From Hydrogenophaga sp. (GTDB lineage: Bacteria > Pseudomonadota > Gammaproteobacteria > Burkholderiales > Burkholderiaceae_C), in NCBI RefSeq assembly GCF_025699295.1, contig NZ_JAILWB010000022.1, forward strand, positions 1 through 64,000: a stretch of DNA of 64,000 nucleotides. The letters are read 5' to 3'. The stretch's first letter is position 1, and each line of letters begins with the position of its first letter. The translations under genes and the position numbers were made by a program. The notes beneath the pieces were generated by a model. That model saw nothing but the letters and a program-made list of their open reading frames with translations. It was not told the DNA's origin and did no database searches. Shown here one piece after another: positions 42,944 to 54,765 of this stretch.

Positions 42944-43231
42944 TCAGTGCATTCCGGTGATGCCCGACTGGTTGGCCTCGAAATGCCGGAACAACTGCAC
43001 GGCCATCAGGCGCAGGGTGTCGTCGGCCATGTTGTGGGCGTGGGAAAGCTGCTCCAGCGCGTAGCGCCGGTCGCAGATCATCAACGCGCGGCTCACGCAC
43101 ATGCCCCGGCTCGACATGCGCAGACAGAACGGCTCCAGCAGTTCGACGGGCCAGGCGGGCGCCATGTGGCGTTCGCGCCAGGCGGACGCGCTGGGGGCTT
43201 CTTTCGATGGCTGGCCAGGGAACGGGTGCAT
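42944..43231 (-). CDS. Small conserved-looking hypothetical protein
   Basis: 95 residues from the ATG near 43231 (MHPFPGQPSKEAPSAS). It lacks membrane segments and a known domain. The second half (MICDRRYALEQLSHAHNMADDTLRLMAVQLFRHFEANQSG) has a natural helical amino acid pattern and normal codon use for this genome, which is why I think it is coding. It lies between the chemoreceptor and the VOC gene on the same strand. I do not recognise a family. Confidence 0.5.
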   Translation of the reverse strand: MHPFPGQPSKEAPSASAWRERHMAPAWPVELLEPFCLRMSSRGMCVSRALMICDRRYALEQLSHAHNMADDTLRLMAVQLFRHFEANQSGITGMH

Positions 43232-43379
43232 GGCGAACTCCTGCAACAAGGGAACGCGGGCCACGCCGGCAGGCACGGCCCTCTCATGCCACAAGATTAC
43301 GTTCTCCGCCGGCACGCCAGTGGGCCGAACAAGGCCCGAAAAGGCGCCCTCCTCCGGTCTTCGCCCCAGGCGGCGGCGT

Positions 43380-43871
<492 letters not shown>

Positions 43872-43873
43872 GT

Positions 43874-44482
43874 TCAGTGAATGCCTTGGGTGAAGTGGGC
43901 CGCCGGTTCGAGCGACCAGACGGTCGCTGGCGGCAGGTTGGCCCAGACGGTGGAGACGCGCCGCCAGCGCCAGCCGGTGGGCAGTTGATCGAAGGGCCGC
44001 ACATGGCGCGCGGCATAGGTGTACTGCAGCAACCGCGCGTTGGGCATGCGTTCCAGCAGAGCCAGCATGGCCGTGACGCAATGGCGACCCTCTTGGCGCG
44101 GCATGGACATCAGCGGCAGCGAAGACACCAGCATCACCGAGGCCGCCGGCGGCAGTGGCAGCAGGTCAAGCCGGGTGGCACAGGCGTGCAGCACCTCGGC
44201 ACCAGCAAAGCGCTCACGAAGGTGTCGCACCAGCCCCAGGTCGCGCTCGACCACAAAGAAACGATCGGGCGGCGGCCCCACCACCGCCAGTTCCTGGGTG
44301 ATGGCACCAGTGCCAGCGCCGACCTCCACCAGCAACTCGGGCCCGACGCGGGCCACTTCGCCAGCAATGGCCTGAGCGAGGGCTCTGGATGCGGGCGCAA
44401 TGGCCCCCATCCGCCTGGGGTTTCGCACCCAGGCCAGCGCAAAAGCCAGACCACTGGGACCCTGACCGCGTTCGTCTGCCAT
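43874..44482 (-). CDS. SAM-dependent methyltransferase (phospholipid N-methyltransferase-like)
   Basis: About 202 residues from the ATG at 44482, which has a GGAG 8 nt upstream; a longer start at 44584 would overlap pcc[30 protein letters not shown] is the typical N-terminus of PmtA-like methyltransferases. The SAM motif is [16 protein letters not shown], followed by [18 protein letters not shown]. The C-terminal part FTQG with the [19 protein letters not shown] segment also fits. The gene is 2 nt upstream of the VOC gene and about 100 nt after pccA. A role in lipid methylation is possible, but its link to propionyl-CoA metabolism is unclear. Confidence 0.75.
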   Translation of the reverse strand: MADERGQGPSGLAFALAWVRNPRRMGAIAPASRALAQAIAGEVARVGPELLVEVGAGTGAITQELAVVGPPPDRFFVVERDLGLVRHLRERFAGAEVLHACATRLDLLPLPPAASVMLVSSLPLMSMPRQEGRHCVTAMLALLERMPNARLLQYTYAARHVRPFDQLPTGWRWRRVSTVWANLPPATVWSLEPAAHFTQGIH

Positions 44483-44580
44483 GTGCGCCGCTCCATGAAG
44501 CCGTGGAGTCCGCAGGGTAACCGAGTACGGCCGGCTTGTCGCGTCAGCGAGTGCAACGGCCAGCGAGCCCGCCAACCCCT

Positions 44581-46629
44581 TCATTCGAACTCGACGATGG
44601 GCTGATCCACCACCAGTGACTCGCCCTTGCCCGCCAGCACCTTGGCCACGACACCATCGGCCGCCGCGAACAGCACGTTCTCCATTTTCATGGCCTCGAT
44701 CACCGCGACGCGTTCACCGGCCTGCACCTTCTGCCCCACCTGCACCGCCACGTCCACCAGCAGGCCGGGCATGGGCGAGAGCACGTATCGGCTCATGTCC
44801 GGAGGTGCCTTGAACGGCATGAGCGCATGCAGCTCGGCCATGCGGGGCGAAACCACCATGGCTTCGATGCGCGTGCCGTTGTGCTGCACCACCAGCGCCA
44901 GTGGATTGCGTGGCGTGCCGCGTTCGAGTTGCGCCGTAAATGGCCTGCCGTTGCACTCGCCGTTGATCACCACGTCGTTCAGCCGGGAGGGACTCTGGAT
45001 GCCGTAGCGCCGGTCGCCGACGCTGACCACCGCCGCGCCAATCTGACCCAGGATCTCGTCCACGTGCACGCGCACTTGCCGGTGTTCACCGGCCTTGTCC
45101 AGCACGATCACGGTGTAGTCGTGTCCCACCTTTACACCGTATCCGGGCAATTGACCGCTCAGACCGGCCGCGCGCTCACGGCTCTTGCGCCGCACGAAGG
45201 CCGCCAGCGCCACCAGGAAGTCGGGGTCGTCATGCGGCACGTCCTCGGCACGGAAACCCTGCGCGTAGTGCTCGGCGATGAAGCCGGTATTGAAGTCGCC
45301 CGCAACGAAGCGGGGGTGCGCCAGCAAGGCCGCCTGGAACGGAATGTTGCTCTGCACGCCACGGATCACGAAACCGTTGAGGGCTTCGCGCATCTTCGCA
45401 ATCGCCTCGTTGCGGTCTTTGCCATGCACGATGAGCTTGGCGATCATCGAGTCGTAGTACATCGGGATTTCGCCACCGTCCTGCACGCCGGTGTCCACAC
45501 GAACGCCCAGGCGATCCACTGTGTTGGCCTGCCACATGGACTGCGGCGGCGGCGTGAAGCGCACCAGCCGCCCCGTGCTGGGCAGGAAGTTGCGGAACGG
45601 ATCCTCGGCGTTGATGCGGCATTCGATCGCCCAGCCCTCGCGCTTTACCCCGGCCTGTGTCAACGGCAACGGCTCGCCAGCGGCCACGCGGATCATCAGC
45701 TCCACCAGGTCCAGCCCGGTGATGCATTCGGTGACCGGGTGCTCCACCTGCAGGCGGGTGTTCATCTCCAGGAAATAGAAGTCCTGGTCCTTGCCGACCA
45801 CAAACTCCACCGTGCCCGCGCTCTGGTACTTCACGGCCTTGGCAAGGGCCACGGCCTGCTCTCCCATGGCCTTGCGGGTGGCCTCGCTGATGAAGGGCGA
45901 CGGTGCCTCTTCGATCACCTTCTGGTGGCGGCGCTGGATCGAGCACTCGCGCTCGTTCAGGTAGATCACGTTGCCGTGCGAGTCGCCCAGCACCTGGATC
46001 TCGATGTGGCGCGGCTCCTGGACAAACTTCTCCATGAAGACGCGGTCGTCGCCGAAGCTGTTGCGTGCTTCGTTGCGGCAGCTCGTGAAGCCCTCATGGC
46101 ACTCCCTGTCGCTGAAGGCCACGCGCAAGCCTTTTCCGCCGCCGCCTGCGCTGGCCTTGATCATCACGGGATAGCCGATTTTTTGCGCGATGGTCACTGC
46201 CTCTTCGGGCGACTGGATCGGCTCGTTGTGGCCCGGAATGGTGCTGACCCGGGCCTCGTTCGCCAGCTTCTTGGACGCGATCTTGTCGCCCATGGCCGCA
46301 ATCGAATAATGCTTGGGACCGATGAAGACCAGGCCAGCCTCCTCCACCTTGCGCGCAAAGTCTTCATTCTCGGAGAGGAAGCCGTAGCCCGGATGGATGG
46401 CCTCGGCGCCCTTCTCTCTGGCGGCCGCAATGATGGCGTCGCCCAGCAGGTAGCTCTCGCGCGAGGGTGGCGGACCCAGGCGCACGGCCTCGTCGGCCAT
46501 CTGCACGTGGCGCGCTTCCTTGTCGGCGTCGGAGTACACCGCCACGGTGGCGATGCCCAGCTTCTTCGCGGTGGCGATGACGCGGCAGGCGATCTCGCCG
46601 CGGTTGGCAATCAGGATCTTCTTGAACAT
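44581..46629 (-). CDS. pccA: Propionyl-/acyl-CoA carboxylase alpha subunit (biotin carboxylase + biotin carboxyl carrier)
   Basis: 682 residues from the ATG at 46629 (MFKKILIANRGEIACRV). Residues 1-450 are biotin carboxylase with the ATP-grasp loop KASAGGGGKGLRVAF, HIEIQVLGD, the FLEMNTRLQVEHPVTE catalytic segment and RINAEDP. A middle region of about 150 residues (BT-like domain) follows. The C-terminal BCCP domain carries the biotinylation site VIEAMKMENVLF. It carboxylates biotin with ATP and bicarbonate for transfer to propionyl-CoA by pccB, making methylmalonyl-CoA. The adjacent mutase and MeaB favour propionyl-CoA as substrate over acetyl-CoA or methylcrotonyl-CoA. Confidence 0.94.
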   Translation of the reverse strand: MFKKILIANRGEIACRVIATAKKLGIATVAVYSDADKEARHVQMADEAVRLGPPPSRESYLLGDAIIAAAREKGAEAIHPGYGFLSENEDFARKVEEAGLVFIGPKHYSIAAMGDKIASKKLANEARVSTIPGHNEPIQSPEEAVTIAQKIGYPVMIKASAGGGGKGLRVAFSDRECHEGFTSCRNEARNSFGDDRVFMEKFVQEPRHIEIQVLGDSHGNVIYLNERECSIQRRHQKVIEEAPSPFISEATRKAMGEQAVALAKAVKYQSAGTVEFVVGKDQDFYFLEMNTRLQVEHPVTECITGLDLVELMIRVAAGEPLPLTQAGVKREGWAIECRINAEDPFRNFLPSTGRLVRFTPPPQSMWQANTVDRLGVRVDTGVQDGGEIPMYYDSMIAKLIVHGKDRNEAIAKMREALNGFVIRGVQSNIPFQAALLAHPRFVAGDFNTGFIAEHYAQGFRAEDVPHDDPDFLVALAAFVRRKSRERAAGLSGQLPGYGVKVGHDYTVIVLDKAGEHRQVRVHVDEILGQIGAAVVSVGDRRYGIQSPSRLNDVVINGECNGRPFTAQLERGTPRNPLALVVQHNGTRIEAMVVSPRMAELHALMPFKAPPDMSRYVLSPMPGLLVDVAVQVGQKVQAGERVAVIEAMKMENVLFAAADGVVAKVLAGKGESLVVDQPIVEFE

Positions 46630-46694
46630 TTCAACGTCCTTTGCATTCAATGCCGGAACACGTCCGGCGCGACATTCCAGAAGTGCCGCGGAAC

Positions 46695-46757
46695 CGGCTT
46701 TGCCGGGCCGCTGGCACTGCCCCCTTGAGGGGGTGACGCGCGAAGCGCGGCGCGGGG
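46695..46757. repeat. Intergenic palindromic repeat between pccB and pccA
   Basis: A GC-rich stretch with two small hairpins: CCCCC-TTGA-GGGGG (46720-46733) and CGCGC-GAA-GCGCG (46737-46749). Sequences of this look are scattered between genes in Comamonadaceae. They may attenuate or stabilise the operon transcript. Confidence 0.6.
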
Positions 46758-46767
46758 GTGGACTCTT

Positions 46768-48300
<1,533 letters not shown>

Positions 48301-48328
48301 GGTCGTGTGCTCCAGAAGGGATGCGGTT

Positions 48329-49687
48329 TCAGTCAAAAAGGTCGAGCAGGCGGCGTGCCGCGGTGGAAGCAGGCAACTGCCCCGCGAGCACCTGCTGCGT
48401 GACGCCGTCGAGTTGGCCGCGCACCTGGGAATGCGCGCGGAATCGTTGCTTCAGGCCGGCGTCGATGCGCTCCCACATCCAGGCGCGGGCCTGCTGCTGG
48501 CGCTGTGCGGCAAGCCTGCCGTTGCCGGTCTGCAGCCTCCGGAACCGGGAGACTTCGGCCCAGAAGGCGTCCACCCCGCGCCCGAGCAGCGCACTGAGCT
48601 GGATCACCTGCGGGTGCCAGATGGTTTCGTTGTGGTGGGCGTGTTCGGGGTGGCCCTGCAGGCCCAGCAAGCGCAATGACGAGGTGATCTGCGCGCGTGC
48701 GCGGGTGGCAGCGTCCGGGTCCAGGTCGGCCTTGTTGATGACAACCAGATCGGCCAGCTCCATCACGCCCTTCTTGATCGCCTGCAGGTCGTCACCCGCG
48801 TTGGGCAGCTGCATCAGCACGAACATGTCGGTCATGCCGCTGACGGCCGTTTCGCTCTGGCCCACGCCCACGGTTTCGACGATCACGATGTCGTACCCCG
48901 CCGCCTCGCACACCAGCATGGCCTCGCGCGTCTTCTCGGCCACACCGCCCAGCGTGCCGCTGCTCGGGCTGGGGCGGATGTAGGCCTGCTCGTGCACCGA
49001 GAGCTTTTCCATCCGTGTCTTGTCACCCAGGATGGAGCCACCCGACACCGTGCTGGATGGATCGACCGTAAGCACCGCCACGCGATGGCCCTGCTCGATG
49101 AGGTACAGACCCAGCGCCTCGATGAAGGTGCTCTTGCCCACGCCAGGCACGCCGCTGATGCCCAGGCGGAACGCCTTGCCGGTGTGCGGCAGCAAGGCGG
49201 TAAGCAACTCGTCGCCCTGCGCGCGGTGGTCTGCGCGGGTGGATTCGAACAGCGTGATGGCCTTGGCCATGGCGCGGCGCTGGGGCATCGCCTGGCCATG
49301 CACGATGTCGTGAACAAGTCCTTCGATAGGAACAGGACGAGCGGTTCGGGCTGACTCGGGCGCAACAACTTCCCGTTCGGGCTGAGCTGGTCGAAGCCCC
49401 TCCAGGCCCTGCTTCGAACGGGCCAACGCCTGAACCCGTTCCCAGTCCCCGGCAATCAACGCTTCCTTTTGCGCCCTCGACCAGCCTTTGATCCGCTGCT
49501 CGAAAGCCAATGCCTCTTCCCGCGTCTCGAACTCACCTTGCCACACCAACTCGACCGGCTTGCGCGTGGCGGTGTATCCGGAGTCGCCGATCTGGTGCTG
49601 CAACAGACGTGCCTCCAACTCGTCGGTGTGCCCGGCGTAGTAGGTGCCATCTCGGCACCGCAGAAGGTAGACGTGGAAGGGTTTCAC
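48329..49687 (-). CDS. meaB: GIY-YIG nuclease-like domain fused to MeaB GTPase
   Basis: 452 residues in one uninterrupted frame. Residues 1-92 are a complete small GIY-YIG domain: [44 protein letters not shown] and [21 protein letters not shown], about the normal length of stand-alone UPF0213-like proteins. Residues about 129-452 are MeaB, the G-protein chaperone of methylmalonyl-CoA mutase, with the P-loop GVPGVGKST (179-187), [29 protein letters not shown] and NKADLDPD. The ~36-residue linker (93-128) is encoded by two copies of a palindromic repeat. The fusion may be a real two-domain protein, or meaB may also start internally (for example at the Met near residue 134). MeaB loads and protects the B12 cofactor of the mutase. 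Confidence 0.9.
   Translation of the reverse strand: MKPFHVYLLRCRDGTYYAGHTDELEARLLQHQIGDSGYTATRKPVELVWQGEFETREEALAFEQRIKGWSRAQKEALIAGDWERVQALARSKQGLEGLRPAQPEREVVAPESARTARPVPIEGLVHDIVHGQAMPQRRAMAKAITLFESTRADHRAQGDELLTALLPHTGKAFRLGISGVPGVGKSTFIEALGLYLIEQGHRVAVLTVDPSSTVSGGSILGDKTRMEKLSVHEQAYIRPSPSSGTLGGVAEKTREAMLVCEAAGYDIVIVETVGVGQSETAVSGMTDMFVLMQLPNAGDDLQAIKKGVMELADLVVINKADLDPDAATRARAQITSSLRLLGLQGHPEHAHHNETIWHPQVIQLSALLGRGVDAFWAEVSRFRRLQTGNGRLAAQRQQQARAWMWERIDAGLKQRFRAHSQVRGQLDGVTQQVLAGQLPASTAARRLLDLFD
49318..49398. repeat. Two interspersed-repeat copies inside the GIY-YIG::meaB linker
   Basis: CCTTCGATAGGAACAGGACG then CGGTTCGGGCTGA (49318-49354), and CGTTCGGGCTGAGCTGGTCG then AAGCC (49374-49398). 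They are degenerate copies of the TTCGGGCTGAGCCTGTCGAA element found elsewhere in this window (49706-49729 and 55975-56045). Both are read in frame as the linker peptide. Confidence 0.75.
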
Positions 49688-49705
49688 GCGAACGGTGCGG
49701 GTGAG

Positions 49706-49729
49706 GGCTTCGACAGGCTCAGCCCGAAC
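49706..49729. repeat. Interspersed palindromic-repeat copy between mcm and GIY-YIG::meaB
   Basis: GGCTTCGACAGGCTCAGCCC followed by GAAC is a near-perfect half-element of the same repeat family. It lies in the 123-nt gap between the mutase stop and the GIY-YIG::meaB start. Confidence 0.75.
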
Positions 49730-49810
49730 AGGGGAAGGGTTCGACCCGAACGGTGCATACCTCGGGCGAGGCGTGAATGTGTCGGCGCGGCATGCATTCG
49801 AATCGCCGTG

Positions 49811-51973
49811 TCAGGCCGCGCCCAACGCCTTGCGAATCTGCTCCAGCACGTCCTTGGCGCTCGCCGGAATCGGCGTGCCCGGGCCGTAGATGCCCTTCAC
49901 GCCGGCTTCGTACAGCATCTCGTAATCCTGGCGCGGGATCACACCGCCGACGAAGACGATGATGTCGTCCGCGCCCTGCCTCTTCAGCTCGGCAATGATG
50001 GCCGGAACCAGAGTCTTGTGGCCAGCGGCCAGTGTGGAGACGCCCACCGCGTGCACGTCGTTCTCGATCGCCTGGCGCGCGCACTCCTCGGGCGTCTGGA
50101 ACAGCGGGCCCATGTCGACGTCGAAACCCAGGTCGGCAAAGGCTGTTGCCACCACCTTGGCGCCGCGGTCGTGGCCGTCCTGGCCGAGCTTGCTGATCAT
50201 CACCCGCGGGCGGCGACCCTGCTGTTCGGCAAAGGCGTTGATTTCGGTCTTTAGGGCTTCCCAGCCCTCGGCGGAATCGTAGGCAGCTGCGTACACACCG
50301 GTCACCTTTTGCGTATCGGCGCGGTGGCGCCCGTAAACCTTTTCCAGCGCGTCGCTCACCTCGCCCACGGTGGCGCGCAGGCGCATGGCCTGGATCGACA
50401 GATCGAGCAGGTTGCCTTCGCCGCTGTCGGCGGCATCGGTGAGAGCCTGCAGCGCAGCGGCCACCTTCGCCGCATCGCGCGTGGCCCGGATCTGCTTCAG
50501 GCGCGCGATCTGCCCCTCGCGCACGGCCACGTTGTCGATGTCGCGCGCCTCGATCGGGTCTTCGCTCGCGAGCTTGTACTTGTTGACGCCGACGATCACG
50601 TCCTTGCCCGAATCGATGCGCGCCTGTTTCTCGGCCGCGGCCGCCTCGATCTTGAGCTTGGCCCAGCCGCTGTCCACCGCCTTGGTCATGCCGCCCATGG
50701 CCTCGACCTCTTCGATGATGGCCCAGGCCTTGTCGGCCATTTCCTGCGTGAGACTCTCCATCATGTAGCTGCCGGCCCAGGGGTCGACCACATTCGTGAT
50801 ATGGGTCTCTTCCTGGATGATGAGCTGCGTGTTGCGCGCAATGCGCGCGCTGAACTCGGTGGGCAGCGCGATGGCTTCGTCGAACGAGTTGGTGTGCAGC
50901 GACTGCGTGCCGCCGAACACCGCCGCCATGGCCTCGATGGCCGTGCGCACCACATTGTTGTAGGGGTCCTGCTCGGTAAGGCTCCAGCCCGAGGTCTGGC
51001 AGTGGGTGCGCAGCATCAGGCTCTTGGGGTTCTTTGCGTTGAAGCCCTTCATGATGCGACACCACAAGACGCGAGCGGCCCGCATCTTGGCGATCTCCAG
51101 GTAGAAGTTCATGCCGATCGCCCAGAAGAACGAGAGGCGCCCGGCGAAACCGTCCACGTCCATGCCCTTGGCGATCGCCGTCTTCACGTACTCCTTGCCA
51201 TCGGCCAGCGTGAAGGCCAGTTCCAGCGCCTGGTTGGCGCCGGCTTCCTGCATGTGGTAGCCACTGATGCTGATCGAGTTGAACTTCGGCATGTGCTTCG
51301 CCGTGTACTCGATGATGTCGCCGATGATCTTCATCGACGGCTCGGGCGGGAAGATGTAGGTGTTGCGGACCATGAACTCCTTGAGGATGTCGTTCTGGAT
51401 CGTTCCGCTGAGCTGGTCCTGCCCCACGCCCTGCTCCTCGGCCGCCACCACGTAGCCCGCGAGCACCGGCAGCACCGCGCCGTTCATGGTCATGGACACG
51501 CTGACCTTGTCCAGCGGGATCTGGTCGAACAGGATCTTCATGTCCTCCACGCTGTCGATGGCCACGCCGGCCTTGCCCACGTCGCCGGTTACGCGCGGGT
51601 GGTCACTGTCATAGCCGCGGTGGGTGGCCAGGTCGAAGGCCACGCTGACACCCTGCCCGCCGGCGGCCAGCGCCTTGCGATAGAAGGCATTGCTTTCCTC
51701 GGCGGTGGAGAAGCCCGCGTACTGGCGGATCGTCCACGGGCGCACCGCGTACATGGTGGCCTGCGGGCCCCGGATGAAGGGCTCGAACCCGGGCAAGGTG
51801 TTCGCGTGCGGCAGCCCGGCCGTGTCTTCGGCGGTGTAGAGCGGCTTGACGCGGATGCCGTCGGGCGTGACCCAGTCCAGCGCGCCCACATCCCCACCGG
51901 GCGCGGAATTGCGGGCGGCACGGACCCAGTCTTCCAGGGTGGCGGGGACGAATTCGGGCTGTTTCTGGCTCAT
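49811..51973 (-). CDS. mcm: Methylmalonyl-CoA mutase (single-chain, B12-binding domain at C-terminus)
   Basis: 720 residues from the ATG at 51973 ([16 protein letters not shown]). A longer frame starting at 52012 is rejected because that codon lies on the promoter's -10 box. The catalytic TIM-barrel domain has [55 protein letters not shown] and [17 protein letters not shown]. The C-terminal cobalamin domain has the axial-ligand motif [14 protein letters not shown] (DxHxxG), GVSTLAAGH and [11 protein letters not shown]. It isomerises (R)-methylmalonyl-CoA to succinyl-CoA. It is the first gene of the operon with meaB, pccB and pccA, so propionyl-CoA (from odd-chain fatty acids, branched amino acids or PHA monomers) is fed into the TCA cycle. 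Confidence 0.96.
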   Translation of the reverse strand: MSQKQPEFVPATLEDWVRAARNSAPGGDVGALDWVTPDGIRVKPLYTAEDTAGLPHANTLPGFEPFIRGPQATMYAVRPWTIRQYAGFSTAEESNAFYRKALAAGGQGVSVAFDLATHRGYDSDHPRVTGDVGKAGVAIDSVEDMKILFDQIPLDKVSVSMTMNGAVLPVLAGYVVAAEEQGVGQDQLSGTIQNDILKEFMVRNTYIFPPEPSMKIIGDIIEYTAKHMPKFNSISISGYHMQEAGANQALELAFTLADGKEYVKTAIAKGMDVDGFAGRLSFFWAIGMNFYLEIAKMRAARVLWCRIMKGFNAKNPKSLMLRTHCQTSGWSLTEQDPYNNVVRTAIEAMAAVFGGTQSLHTNSFDEAIALPTEFSARIARNTQLIIQEETHITNVVDPWAGSYMMESLTQEMADKAWAIIEEVEAMGGMTKAVDSGWAKLKIEAAAAEKQARIDSGKDVIVGVNKYKLASEDPIEARDIDNVAVREGQIARLKQIRATRDAAKVAAALQALTDAADSGEGNLLDLSIQAMRLRATVGEVSDALEKVYGRHRADTQKVTGVYAAAYDSAEGWEALKTEINAFAEQQGRRPRVMISKLGQDGHDRGAKVVATAFADLGFDVDMGPLFQTPEECARQAIENDVHAVGVSTLAAGHKTLVPAIIAELKRQGADDIIVFVGGVIPRQDYEMLYEAGVKGIYGPGTPIPASAKDVLEQIRKALGAA

Positions 51974-52010
51974 GGCAATGGATCGGTTGGCGGGTTCTGA
52001 AACCTCTGGC

Positions 52011-52062
52011 ATTTTACATCATTCATAATTATTGATGCAAAATATTCCGACTGCGATACAAT
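52011..52062. promoter_or_regulatory. Divergent promoters and shared operator between mcm and a GntR regulator
   Basis: A perfect-arm palindrome TTTT-n-CATCA (52012-52021) and TGATG-n-AAAA (52033-52042) is centred at 52027. For mcm (minus strand), TTGCAT (52035-52040) and TAAAAT (52011-52016) are a -35/-10 pair with an 18-nt spacer, so the palindrome lies exactly in the spacer. For gntR (plus strand), TTGATG (52032-52037) and TACAAT (52057-52062) form a weaker pair with 19 nt. A GntR/FCD protein bound there would control both directions. Confidence 0.72.
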
Positions 52063-52102
52063 CGGCCGGGTCTGCCGCCCATTGATTGTCCCCATACCGA
52101 CC

Positions 52103-52738
52103 ATGTCTGCCCAGTCACTCGCGCCCCGCGCCCTGTATGAAGAGGTGGCCGAACTGCTGCGTCAGCGCATCTTCCGCCGCGAGCTGGAGCCCGGCAGCTG
52201 GATCGACGAACTCAAGATTGCCGAGGAATACGGCATCAGCCGCACACCCCTGCGCGAAGCGCTCAAGGTGCTGGCTGCCGAGGGCCTGGTGACGATGAAG
52301 ATGCGGCGCGGCGCCTACGTCACCGAGGTGTCCGAGAAGGACCTGGCCGACGTCTACCACCTGCTCGCCCTGCTGGAGGCCGACGCCGCCGGTGTGGTGG
52401 CCGAGCGCGCCACGGCCGATGAGATCGGCACGCTGCAGGCCCTGCACGATGAACTGGAAGCCGCCGTCGATGACCGCGACCGGTTTTTCTCGCTGAATGA
52501 ACAGTTCCACATGCGCGTGCTCGAACTCGCGCGCAACCGCTGGCGCGAGCAGATGGTGGCCGACCTGCGCAAGGTCATGAAGCTCAACCGCCACAACTCG
52601 CTACTCAAGAGCGGGCGCATCCAGGAATCACTGGCCGAGCACCGCGCCATCGTCGCTGCGCTGGCCCAGCGCAACCCTGCGCTCACCGTGCAGCGCATGC
52701 GCGAACATTTCCAGAACGGCCTGGAAGCGGCGGCTTGA
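52103..52738 (+). CDS. GntR family transcriptional regulator, FCD domain
   Basis: 211 residues from the ATG at 52103 (MSAQSLAPRALYEEVAELL). The N-terminal winged helix-turn-helix has LRQRIFRRELEPGSWIDELKIAEEYGISRTPLREALKVLAAEGLV, typical of the FadR group. The C-terminal helical FCD domain (about 80-205) has the metal-site pattern with DxxFH (LNEQFHMRVLELARN) and ESLAEHRAIVAAL. It is transcribed away from mcm, with a palindromic operator in the shared promoter. It is therefore probably the regulator of the methylmalonyl-CoA operon and of itself, responding to a CoA-thioester or organic acid (inference). Confidence 0.9.
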   Translation: MSAQSLAPRALYEEVAELLRQRIFRRELEPGSWIDELKIAEEYGISRTPLREALKVLAAEGLVTMKMRRGAYVTEVSEKDLADVYHLLALLEADAAGVVAERATADEIGTLQALHDELEAAVDDRDRFFSLNEQFHMRVLELARNRWREQMVADLRKVMKLNRHNSLLKSGRIQESLAEHRAIVAALAQRNPALTVQRMREHFQNGLEAAA

Positions 52739-52744
52739 GGTAGG

Positions 52745-52840
52745 GACTCCCCCCTGCGCCGCTTTGCGGCTTCCCCCTCTCTGGCGCACCTGCGGCGCTG
52801 GGAAGGGGGGTCGGCGTCTTGGGCCGGCGGAGCCGGCCCT
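52745..52840. repeat. GC-rich palindromic intergenic repeat between gntR and dusA
   Basis: A region of inverted repeats: CCCCCCTGCGCCGC (52749-52762) against GCGGCGCTGGGAAGGGGGG (about 52792-52810), and GGGCCGGC-GGA-GCCGGCCC (52821-52839). It sits between convergent genes and could serve as a two-way terminator-like structure, although there is no U-tract. It has the look of the extragenic repeats of this family, as at 46.7 kb. Confidence 0.6.
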
Positions 52841-52856
52841 TGACGCCCCTGGATTT

Positions 52857-53861
<1,005 letters not shown>

Positions 53862-53884
53862 GCCGCGATTATCCCAGCGCGCAG

Positions 53885-53908
53885 AAAAAAACCCGCCGCA
53901 GCGGGTTT
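53885..53908 (-). terminator. Rho-independent terminator downstream of phaB
   Basis: On the minus strand an 8-bp perfect stem AAACCCGC-TGCG-GCGGGTTT is followed by further T residues, giving a seven-T run (53885-53891). It lies 35 nt after the phaB stop and before dusA, ending the pha operon. Confidence 0.9.
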
Positions 53909-53942
53909 CCGGGAGGCGCAGTGCCCGCAGGCACCGAAGCGC

Positions 53943-54680
53943 TCACCCCATGTGCAGGCCGCCGTTGACGGAGAAGTCCGCGCCGGTGGCGTAGCCGCCC
54001 TCTTCGCTGGCGAGCCAGGCGATGATGGACGCGATCTCGCTGGGCTCGCCCAGGCGCTTGACCGGCACCGTGGCCACGATCTTCTCGAGCACGTCGGGGC
54101 GGATGGCCTTGACCATGTCGGTGCCGATGTAGCCCGGGCTCACGGTGTTGACCGTCACGCCCTTGGTGGCGAGTTCCTGTGCCAGCGCCATCGAGAAGCC
54201 GTGCATGCCGGCCTTGGCGGCCGAGTAGTTGGTCTGGCCCGCCTGGCCCTTCTCACCGTTGACCGACGAGATGTTGATGATGCGGCCCCAGCCCTTTTCC
54301 ACCATGTCGGCCACGACCTGCTTGGTCACGTTGAACATGGAGTTCAGGTTGGTCTCGATGACCGCATCCCAGTCCTCGCGGGACATCTTCAGGAACATGC
54401 GGTCGCGCGTGATGCCCGCGTTGTTCACCAGCACGTCGATGGTGCCGTGCTCGGCCTTGGTCTTGGTGAAGGCCTCGACGGTGGAATCCCAGTCGCCGAC
54501 GTTGCCGACTGAGGCGTGGAAGCTGTAACCCTGCGCCTTCTGCTCGTCCAGCCACTTCTTGAAGTCGCGCGTGGGGCCGCAGCCCGCGATGACCGTGAAA
54601 CCTTCCTTGTGCAGCCGCTGGCAGATGGCCGTGCCGATGCCACCCATGCCGCCGGTGACGTACGCGACTTTCTTGCTCAT
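53943..54680 (-). CDS. phaB: Acetoacetyl-CoA reductase
   Basis: 245 residues from the ATG at 54680 (MSKKVAYVTGGMGGIG), with AGGAAA upstream; upstream open frame is spurious. An SDR enzyme that reduces acetoacetyl-CoA with NADPH to (R)-3-hydroxybutyryl-CoA, the monomer of PHB. The cofactor motif TGGMGGIG, NNAG (VLVNNAGITRDRMF), and the catalytic Ser/Tyr/Lys in NISSVNGEKGQAGQTNYSAAKAG are all present. The C-terminus GADFSVNGGLHMG is typical of PhaB. It is the last gene of phaC-phaA-phaB. Confidence 0.96.
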   Translation of the reverse strand: MSKKVAYVTGGMGGIGTAICQRLHKEGFTVIAGCGPTRDFKKWLDEQKAQGYSFHASVGNVGDWDSTVEAFTKTKAEHGTIDVLVNNAGITRDRMFLKMSREDWDAVIETNLNSMFNVTKQVVADMVEKGWGRIINISSVNGEKGQAGQTNYSAAKAGMHGFSMALAQELATKGVTVNTVSPGYIGTDMVKAIRPDVLEKIVATVPVKRLGEPSEIASIIAWLASEEGGYATGADFSVNGGLHMG

Positions 54681-54765
54681 TTTCCTGTGCTCCTTGTGCC
54701 TCTTGGGCGATGTGGCGACCGGAAGGCCCTCCCCTCCGGCAGTCCGTTTTGATTTAACCGTGATT

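Noticed and set aside
44827-46728. Long open frame antisense to pccA
   Set aside because: Shadow of a highly conserved biotin carboxylase gene; no ribosome binding site or domain.
50309-52000. Long open frame antisense to methylmalonyl-CoA mutase
   Set aside because: Shadow frame with no recognisable protein features; the mutase is unequivocal on the minus strand.
52011-52016. Start of mcm at the ATG near 52012
   Set aside because: This codon overlaps the predicted -10 box of the mcm promoter; the ATG at 51973 lies downstream of the expected transcription start.
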